Program-made: the position numbers and the translations under genes
Shown here: positions 8,642-14,232 of the stretch, piece by piece
Numbering within the stretch: position 1 is the first letter of the stretch
Layout of the letters: each line of letters starts with the position of its first letter
The notes under the pieces: generated by a model
Database searches by the model: none
What the model saw: only the letters and a program-made list of their open reading frames with translations
Told to the model about the DNA's origin: nothing
Assembly (NCBI RefSeq): GCF_000974785.1
Contig: NZ_BBWV01000003.1
Span: 186,001-250,000, forward strand
Length of the DNA stretch: 64,000 nucleotides
Source: Flavihumibacter petaseus NBRC 106054
GTDB taxonomy: Bacteria; Bacteroidota; Bacteroidia; Chitinophagales; Chitinophagaceae
Direction: 5' to 3'

Positions 8642-8977
8642 ATGTCAACCTATATAGAGCTTGAAGTAAAAGGAACTTCTGAGGTAGTTTCTACAATAAA
8701 AAAGGAATTTGAGGATTCCCAGAGAGAATTTGAGTCATCTTGGTCAGTACTTTTTGATATTGATGAAATGGGATTCAATAAAGCATTTGATAGTGCTTTT
8801 AATATTCTTAGATCAATGAATGAAAAGAACATTCTACCACATAACGATGATGGGCGTGTTGCTATATGGTTTATGTATGAATACGAAGGGCAATGTAACA
8901 TAGAGTTTCCCCTTTCTCTTATAAAGGAGATGGCAGAGTTGAACATTACACTTAATATAAGTTGCTGGGAAAAATGA
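8642..8977 (+). CDS. Hypothetical small acidic protein
   Basis: ATG 8642 is preferred over the in-frame TTG two codons upstream. The 111-residue soluble product starts STYIELEVKGTSEVVSTIKK and has no signal sequence or membrane segment. It looks like an alpha/beta fold (strand YIELEVKG, then helices, then strands VAIWFMYEYEG and LNITLNISCW). I do not recognise the family. It is strongly AT-rich and stands between the helicase 3' end and a convergent terminator, the same relative position as the small genes at 2437-3200 behind the helicase remnant. This favours a cargo or immunity-type gene, but that is inference only. Confidence 0.6.
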   Translation: MSTYIELEVKGTSEVVSTIKKEFEDSQREFESSWSVLFDIDEMGFNKAFDSAFNILRSMNEKNILPHNDDGRVAIWFMYEYEGQCNIEFPLSLIKEMAELNITLNISCWEK

Positions 8978-9123
8978 GGATAGTTGCCTGGAGTAACTGA
9001 ACTTTAGCAATTTTGGTTCCTTATGGCTAGTTTTAGAAGAGGTTGTTATTAAGACGTTGATCTCTTAGAAGTACAGATTTATTGTTATGTAGAGTTTTAT
9101 TTGGCTCGACTAACAAGACAATT

Positions 9124-9149
9124 TACCCCAGCTAGGAATAGCTGGGGTA
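9124..9149 (-). terminator. Perfect-stem terminator, probably bidirectional
   Basis: TACCCCAGCTA at 9124-9134 pairs with TAGCTGGGGTA at 9139-9149 around a GGAA loop. It lies 18 bases past the stop of the minus-strand frame at 9167 and 147 bases after the plus-strand gene at 8642, so it can end both. Confidence 0.75.
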
Positions 9150-9166
9150 TCAAATACTATGAAGGG

Positions 9167-9502
9167 TTACAAAGTTACCTCTAACGTTTCTACATTTTCC
9201 GGAATATCCTTCGCCGTAGCCACAATAAACCAGGACGAATTGTCCGGCAATAGCGGGTAGATACCCAGGACTTCTTTACCCGCGAGATGATTCAATAACC
9301 GCTGATCGCTGAGCGGGGCATAAGATTTTTCTTTAAAATCCTTCAACTTGCTACCTTTTGCCTGGTGTAGTCTAAACTGTTCCCAGTCCAGGTCATAGGC
9401 AGGCATATAACCGCTCTTGCCATCACGTTTCCAGCGGATAGCAAAGACATCCTCGCGGCCTTTGAACAACGATTTGAATATCTCCAGTTTTCCTGCAGCC
9501 AT
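9167..9502 (-). pseudogene. N-terminal fragment of a TOTE-type primase joined to a foreign tail
   Basis: The 111-residue frame starts with LEIFKSLFKGREDVFAIRW, then GKSGYMPAY, YAPLSDQRLLNHLAGKE and GIYPLLPDNSSWFIVA. This is the recognisable N-terminus of the archaeo-eukaryotic primase domain of TOTE conflict systems. In that family the next residues are the catalytic acidic motif (AxDFD). Here the frame instead runs into TAKDIPENVETLEVTL and stops, which is the tail seen in the 9544 gene and the remnant at 3312. The primase-polymerase is therefore cut off at its active site and cannot be catalytic. Either it is a decaying recombinant or a short domain is retained for another purpose. It has a good ATG start and its own terminator, so it may still be expressed. 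Confidence 0.7.
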
Positions 9503-9543
9503 TGACTCAAGATAAACTGAAAATTAATCGGCTACTTTAACGG

Positions 9544-10341
9544 TCAATTTAATGCTGCCAATTCCGTTCGCCCCGTGAATACCAGGTCCTGCATCTCCCG
9601 ACCGATATCACACCAGGCACAGTTGGAATCAGCTGCCATTTTCCGGCTATACGCCGCCGGCATACAGGATTGGTGTCCCTGGCCGCCGAACGCTACGCGT
9701 TGCTGGCTTTCCCCTGTTTCCACAGACGTTGGCGGGATGCTTTTTTCCGACGCAACAGGTTTCTCCGTTTCCGGAGCCTTGTCGATTGTTACCGAAAGCG
9801 TCCCTTCATTGTTAGGAATGTCCATCGCATAGGCGGTCACTTTCGTGCCCGCCAGGTTTGGGTTGGCTGCCTTTGCGGTGTAGGTCCACACCAGGCCGCT
9901 GGGTTGCACCACGGCATCGCCGCGTTCTACCAGGACCCCGCCGGCTGACCAGATGTCCACCTGCACGTAGGCAACATGGAAGTCGTCGTGGGCGCGGATC
10001 TCGATGGTGTCACCGGGCTTGCCGCTGTATTGGCTCACGTTGATGTCCGTTACCTCCGGGGCCGTCAGGTAGTCCTGCAGGGCACGGCTGCAAACGTTCT
10101 GGCGGGGTGCCCGTTTCCGGTAATACAGTTCTTTCATATCGGTATCCTGGTTCATCCTGACGCCGTAGACCATGCCCTGTTTAAACTTGTTGTTCTGCAC
10201 CGCCATGGCGCGGGTGGGCCTGGTTTTCCGCTTCCCGGGTGCTTTCTGAACGATCATTTTTCCTTCCCAGTTGCGGAACACGAGCTCATGTCCGATCATT
10301 CCGCTGAGCATACTGGCAAGAAGTCCTGTAGCTGTTGCCAT
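9544..10341 (-). CDS. Hypothetical protein with Ig-like C-terminal segment
   Basis: The 265-residue product begins MATATGLLASMLSGMIGHELVF and NWEGKMIVQKAP, a start I associate with an uncharacterised family common in Chitinophagaceae. A middle part (SGKPGDTIEIRAHDDFHV, then AYVQVDIWSAGGVLVERGDA) and LAGTKVTAYAMDIPNNEGTL read like a beta-sandwich domain. The last 80 residues, with several Cys and His, look unlike the rest. In another frame the DNA past 9607 encodes a tail ending IGSIKLTVKVAD with a stop at 9524-9526, so the 3' end may be shifted or recombined. Function unknown. Two 22-bp direct repeats lie about 100 bases upstream of its start, in the spacer shared with the divergent LytTR gene. 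Confidence 0.65.
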   Translation of the reverse strand: MATATGLLASMLSGMIGHELVFRNWEGKMIVQKAPGKRKTRPTRAMAVQNNKFKQGMVYGVRMNQDTDMKELYYRKRAPRQNVCSRALQDYLTAPEVTDINVSQYSGKPGDTIEIRAHDDFHVAYVQVDIWSAGGVLVERGDAVVQPSGLVWTYTAKAANPNLAGTKVTAYAMDIPNNEGTLSVTIDKAPETEKPVASEKSIPPTSVETGESQQRVAFGGQGHQSCMPAAYSRKMAADSNCAWCDIGREMQDLVFTGRTELAALN

Positions 10342-10439
10342 AGGATATTGATTTTAATATTTAATACCTGCAATAGCGCAGGTCCGGGGATAGCAACAAA
10401 CAGGATACCGGATTCGCCGGAATTTCAGCGAAACTTAAC

Positions 10440-10483
10440 GGGCTTCTCTAAAAAATCTCATGGGCTTCGGGAAAAAATCTCAT
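10440..10483. promoter_or_regulatory. Two tandem 22-bp units, possible LytTR operator
   Basis: The unit has GGGCTTC, three variable bases and AAAAAATCTCAT, and occurs at 10440-10461 and again at 10462-10483. A period of 22 bp is two helical turns, the spacing usual for pairs of LytTR-family binding sites. It lies between the divergent genes 9544 (minus) and 10757 (plus). Binding by the LytTR protein is inference. Confidence 0.5.
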
Positions 10484-10598
10484 GAAAGCCGTTTTTACCG
10501 GAATGATACTGGAATGAAACTTCAATGGAATTGCAATCCCACGGGAATACCTGTCCGGGATCCACGAACGAATCGGCCAGGAATCCCGGTAGCATTAA

Positions 10599-10642
10599 GG
10601 TTGAATCGAGGTTGAACAGAGGGTGAATTGGGGGTGAAAAGG
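10599..10642. repeat. Four tandem 11-bp repeats upstream of the LytTR gene
   Basis: Units are GGTTGAATCGA (10599-10609), GGTTGAACAGA (10610-10620), GGGTGAATTGG (10621-10631) and GGGTGAAAAGG (10632-10642). The core GGKTGAA recurs once per helical turn. The array ends 114 bases before the LytTR start codon. The rest of 10342-10756 holds no gene. Confidence 0.7.
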
Positions 10643-10756
10643 CCGGTAGCGGGGTAGAAGGAGCCTGGGGTACGCTTCCGGCGGTCCGGGCAAGGGAATG
10701 GAAAAAGGGAAAAAAATTGCTATTTTAAACCATTCATAAACCTTAAACTATTGAAA

Positions 10757-11083
10757 ATGACCACCAATAGGCTCGTCTATTTCTGGCTGGAAAGAGAACT
10801 TCACGGCGTGGACCCTGCCCATATTATCGTGCTTGAGGCAGATAAAGCCTATACGATAGTGCATTTGATTAACGACACTTGTTTTCAGGCCAATGGCAAC
10901 CTTAATGCCGTCCTGAATAACCTCCCCCAGGACCTCTTTATCCGGGTACACCGGTCCTTCGCGGTTGCACTTCCCTACATCCTGAAGGTCAACAAGAAGA
11001 ATGTGACCATGGGCCAGAAGGACATCCCCGTCGGCGCGCAATATTATGAAGGCCTGGTGAAGAGTCTCGCAATAGTCGTTTGA
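10757..11083 (+). CDS. Stand-alone LytTR DNA-binding regulator
   Basis: ATG 10757 is chosen; a TTG two codons upstream is also in frame. The 108-residue protein is essentially one LytTR domain: HIIVLEADKAYTIVHLIND, a central LNNLPQDLFIRVHRSFAVAL, and IPVGAQYYEGL at the end, matching the pattern of LytTR domains (L..LP...F.RvHRS..VN, iPvg..y...L). There is no receiver or membrane part, so activity must be set by level or by a partner. Two phased repeat arrays, 22 bp x2 and 11 bp x4, lie upstream between it and the divergent 9544 gene. These suggest autoregulation or control of 9544, but this is inferred. Confidence 0.85.
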   Translation: MTTNRLVYFWLERELHGVDPAHIIVLEADKAYTIVHLINDTCFQANGNLNAVLNNLPQDLFIRVHRSFAVALPYILKVNKKNVTMGQKDIPVGAQYYEGLVKSLAIVV

Positions 11084-11150
11084 TGACCGACGGTCGTAAC
11101 TACCAAGGTGCCGCGCGCGGCGAATCAATTAAAAATGCAACCAGATAAAT

Positions 11151-11783
11151 ATGTTCCAGGGAATCAGTAAAACGGTCAGGCTTGTAAGACTGTATTGTAT
11201 TCCACTGGTTACAATCTTCACCTTTGTTTGTTGAAAAAGTAGTTCGGTTGCGAATCAGGGAAGCCATCTGGAAGATTCTATGTCAGCGTTTAAATGTACA
11301 TGCGGGGATAGCATTATTGAGTCTTCGTTAAAACAGGTGCCTGTAATTAAGGAGGGTAAAATTGTACAGAAATTTTATTTTGACCATTACGGGAAGGTGT
11401 ATGACAATGCGCAATTAATCAGAGGCTTTTATGACTATCTGTTTATGAATAAGGATACCATTTTTGTCATTGGCGGTTACAACGATACATTGAATTCCGG
11501 TTTTATTAAACAGAAACAAATTTTATGTGTGTTGAACAATAATAAAGTAAATTACCCATTAGCTGAGAAGACGAATTTTTTTAGTTCACTTACATTCTTA
11601 GAACGATATTTCTATCGAGCCATAAATAGCTATGTATATAGTTATTTATTTGAGGGGAGAAATCCTGATCTGCCTCATTTTTCAAAAATCGATTTTTCTG
11701 AATCCGGCCAGGTGGAATACTATGAATTTAATTCTGGGTATAATAATAATTTGTGGCAATGCAGGAAAGTTGCTACCAAATGA
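11151..11783 (+). pseudogene. Putative exported protein with in-frame TGA after its signal sequence
   Basis: From ATG 11151 the frame reads a basic then hydrophobic leader (MFQGISKTVRLVRLYCIPL then VTIFTFVC), hits TGA at 11232-11234, and continues without further stops as KSSSVANQG into the open frame that has an ATG at 11280. The whole would be a 210-residue exported protein or lipoprotein. From ATG 11280 alone, a 167-residue protein without a signal would be made, starting SAFKCTCGDSIIE, with FYFDHYGKVYDNAQLIRGFY and a Tyr-rich C-terminus. I do not recognise the family. The most economical reading is a nonsense mutation that disables export. Confidence 0.5.
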
Positions 11784-11816
11784 ACTTTGAGTATTAGCTT
11801 CAGTATCGTTGACTTG

Positions 11817-11993
11817 ATGGACGACATTAATGTGGAGCAATGTTACGGCGGTATTCGCCGGGATTTACTTATTATTATTGGCTTCAACGCCTTCCCAGAA
11901 ATGATAGACGCCTGCTTGGGAGCAACTGAGCGGGAGGATTATCTTGCGGTCTATGGACGAAAAACAATTTTGGAATTGGTTTATCGCAAATAA
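11817..11993 (+). CDS. Short doubtful frame, possibly a gene remnant
   Basis: From ATG 11817 this gives 58 residues (DDINVEQCYGGIRRDLLIII then GFNAFPEMIDACLGATE), ending inside the next gene. It looks protein-like in its middle but overlaps the start of the better supported gene at 11953 by 41 bases. It could be the 3' remnant of a lost gene. No family recognised. Confidence 0.2.
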   Translation: MDDINVEQCYGGIRRDLLIIIGFNAFPEMIDACLGATEREDYLAVYGRKTILELVYRK

Positions 11994-12462
11994 GGACAGC
12001 TATTCTGGGCTCGACAACCTAATCGAGGAAAGGAGGGAAGAATTGCTCGAAGATTTGTTGGTTGCGCTGCACCGGTATAACGATCACCTGTATTTCCAGA
12101 TCGGTTCTGGAGAAGATATGTTCGGGAACGAGTTGGGTATAACAGCTGAAGGAGAAGCGAGCCAGTTTGAAAATGTGGCAAGACTGGTTAGTGCGGCACC
12201 GAAAATTGAGGACTTGCGCGTTGTTGCTTTTAAGCAGCCCATGGGATTAGATTTCCAGACTGACGTTGAAGGATTGTCATTGCAGCCTGCCAAATTTTGG
12301 TTTCTGCCCCCGGAGAATGCAGGTCATCCCAATGTGTTAGGTTTAAGAAACAATAACTGCGCGCGAAATGGGAAAGTTATTTTCTCAGTTTTCTCAAGCC
12401 AACCGCCAATTTATCCGATTCTTCCCACAGGTAGTGTGGCATTGAGCTCGGGAATTGCCTAA
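11953..12462 (+). CDS. Conserved hypothetical, immunity-like soluble protein
   Basis: ATG 11953 is the natural start (DEKQFWNWFIANKDSYSG); an upstream in-frame TTG at 11944 is unlikely. The product has LEDLLVALHRYNDHLYFQIG, then GNELGITAEGEASQFENVA and VSAAPKIEDLRVVAFKQPMG. This is a pattern I have seen in small Bacteroidota proteins often placed next to toxin or orphan genes, with DLYFEIG, ELIITAEG and IAFKPP as the conserved parts. The expected LWFLPLE segment is present as FWFLPPEN, but the last 45 residues look out of character, so the C-terminus may be altered by a frame change or recombination. AT-rich. An immunity role is inferred from context only. Confidence 0.55.
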   Translation: MDEKQFWNWFIANKDSYSGLDNLIEERREELLEDLLVALHRYNDHLYFQIGSGEDMFGNELGITAEGEASQFENVARLVSAAPKIEDLRVVAFKQPMGLDFQTDVEGLSLQPAKFWFLPPENAGHPNVLGLRNNNCARNGKVIFSVFSSQPPIYPILPTGSVALSSGIA

Positions 12463-12510
12463 AATGCCTAAGGGGTTACCCATTACTCTATATATTTCTT
12501 TTTAATTTTC

Positions 12511-13500
12511 TTAGTTAAGGTCAAAACTTTGATCCCCGCCAGTATGATAGCTAACCAAATCGGCAAATGAATCGAGTTTATTGCTAGTGACCCTAAGTTT
12601 TTTGAGGTATTCTGCATACTCTACCATGCCATATACAATATTTGTTGATTTGATGAAGTACCCCTTCCTGTAAAAGCTATCAAGAACGGGAAAGTGAGGG
12701 TGTTTGTATTTTTCATGCAATCCTGCGGATACTACAGCAACAGGTTTTTCACTAACTGTGATAAAGTCCCAGAAATCTGGTAAATGATTTTTTAAAGAAC
12801 CGTGATGAGGAAGTTGACAAATAGCCATTGAATTCCTATGCAAGAAGGTATGTGAGTTTTGAGATATAAGCCTCTCTAGCACCGGAATTTCGCAATCAGA
12901 TGTCAGTATGTGGTACTTTTGTAAAACTGTAAGTACAAAAACTGTAGATAGGTAATTAGCTGCTCTAGTCGCCGCAGATTTATTCGCAATTGGTTCCATG
13001 TCGACTAGGTCCATGTATCTTCTAGCTTCCTCAGGACCTGGTGATAGGCATTTGATGTGTACATTATCTAAAATGTCAAGATGCCATCCTTCAGTAATAA
13101 AACCTATTTTTTTTATTATCCCTTTCTTTTTCAATCGATCTACTGTATCGATGAGATCCTGCAGGCCTTTTAGCGCCTCTGTGTCAATTTCAACCGCGCC
13201 GAGATATTTATAATAGTCGTTAGCTAGGAAATGAAGTGTATGTGCGAATTGTCGGATAATAATTCCTTTAGTTTCGGCATAGTCGAGCACTTCTGTCATT
13301 CCTGAATAATGGTCACTATGTGGATGACTAAGTATCATACATTCAATTTCTTGATGACAGATACTTTTAATGTGGTTTAATACAGGATTTTGCTTGTCTT
13401 TCTTATTGCAGTCAATAATAATTATTTTATTAATTGCTTTTTCTGACCATTCAAGCAAAATGGAATCACCTTGACCTACATCCTTAAAAGTAATTTTCAT
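12511..13500 (-). CDS. MBL-fold metallo-hydrolase (ComEC/Rec2-like), putative effector
   Basis: The 329-residue protein begins MKITFKDVGQGDSILLEW, the typical opening of ComEC/Rec2-type metallo-beta-lactamase domains, and has the metal-binding HPHSDH at residues 59-64, a later TSDCE and an ICQLPHHGS segment. ComEC-type MBL domains are nucleases or phosphodiesterases. There is no signal sequence or membrane segment, so it should act in the cytoplasm. It is the last gene of a tight three-gene operon (3-base gaps) behind a receiver-domain protein and an EcoRII-N/GHKL kinase-like protein. In that position it is the natural output enzyme, cutting nucleic acid or a nucleotide when activated. This is inference; the substrate is unknown. 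Confidence 0.8.
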   Translation of the reverse strand: MKITFKDVGQGDSILLEWSEKAINKIIIIDCNKKDKQNPVLNHIKSICHQEIECMILSHPHSDHYSGMTEVLDYAETKGIIIRQFAHTLHFLANDYYKYLGAVEIDTEALKGLQDLIDTVDRLKKKGIIKKIGFITEGWHLDILDNVHIKCLSPGPEEARRYMDLVDMEPIANKSAATRAANYLSTVFVLTVLQKYHILTSDCEIPVLERLISQNSHTFLHRNSMAICQLPHHGSLKNHLPDFWDFITVSEKPVAVVSAGLHEKYKHPHFPVLDSFYRKGYFIKSTNIVYGMVEYAEYLKKLRVTSNKLDSFADLVSYHTGGDQSFDLN

Positions 13501-13503
13501 AGA

Positions 13504-14229
13504 TTAATCTTCAATAAAAAAGGTGTTTCCTTCAAGGCCTTTGAAAAAATCTAGACGTTTAAATGCAGCACTCATATCACTTTGTTCTTCGAAAATATTA
13601 ATCAAACGAGATCCGGATTTTGTATAAATGCAAATTCTTACAAAAGTCCCAACTTCTTTTTTTTCAACTTTTCCAAATAGCTCATTATCAAATCTGCGCA
13701 CTTGATACGCTGGGTTATCTACATCAAGTAGGCAATTAACCAATAGGCCATCTTCCTCAATTTCCAGAACTTCTCCATAGATAATTTCCTCGTTAATTTT
13801 TTCGGATGAGATAGTGTTAATTAGACGATTAATATCTTTATTGAAATTGTGAGTATGTAAATTAAAATTTGTCTTTTGCCAAGCTTCTACATGTGTTGGT
13901 TTCAAATCCAGTCTATTGAGCATTTCTAGCAGCTCTGTTGTATGGTGTGTATCTTTTGACCATATTACTAGTGTGTATTCAGAGTTTTTTGGTATAATGG
14001 TTTTCACCCATTGCGCGGATATTTCAGCATCAAAATCACGTTTATAATAGAGATCAAGAAATAGAATTTTTACAGTGTCATAGGGTTGTGGTGGGAATTT
14101 TGTTTCTTCTGGTTTTGCATTAAAAAATATTGTGCTTGCATCCAGTCGATTAATTTCGATTTTTATTGGTGTTATTTCACTCTCAATGTCGTCTACAAAA
14201 GCTACTTGTGGGCCAATAACAGAAGTCAT
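13504..14229 (-). CDS. Receiver-domain protein, likely response regulator of the EcoRII-N kinase
   Basis: The 241-residue protein has the hallmarks of a two-component receiver in its first 110 residues: an acidic pair in AFVDD (Asp13, Asp14), a phospho-acceptor in ILFLDLYY (Asp59), and IWSKD with Ser91 and Lys92. The spacing is roughly that of real receivers although overall sequence is divergent. The C-terminal half (IYGEVLEIEEDGLLVNCLLD) looks like a small beta-rich domain and is not a known DNA-binding output. It lies 3 bases after the kinase-like gene and 3 bases before the MBL gene, so it probably relays the signal by protein contact rather than by transcription. The exact family is not recognised. 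Confidence 0.7.
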   Translation of the reverse strand: MTSVIGPQVAFVDDIESEITPIKIEINRLDASTIFFNAKPEETKFPPQPYDTVKILFLDLYYKRDFDAEISAQWVKTIIPKNSEYTLVIWSKDTHHTTELLEMLNRLDLKPTHVEAWQKTNFNLHTHNFNKDINRLINTISSEKINEEIIYGEVLEIEEDGLLVNCLLDVDNPAYQVRRFDNELFGKVEKKEVGTFVRICIYTKSGSRLINIFEEQSDMSAAFKRLDFFKGLEGNTFFIED

Positions 14230-14232
14230 TGA

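Noticed and set aside
9544-11083. Prophage fragment suggested by the 9544-type gene
   Set aside because: No phage structural, lysis or integration genes are near; the neighbour is a LytTR regulator.
11232-11234. TGA recoding or selenocysteine insertion
   Set aside because: Only one case, no adjacent structured element seen and no other sign of recoding; a nonsense mutation is simpler.
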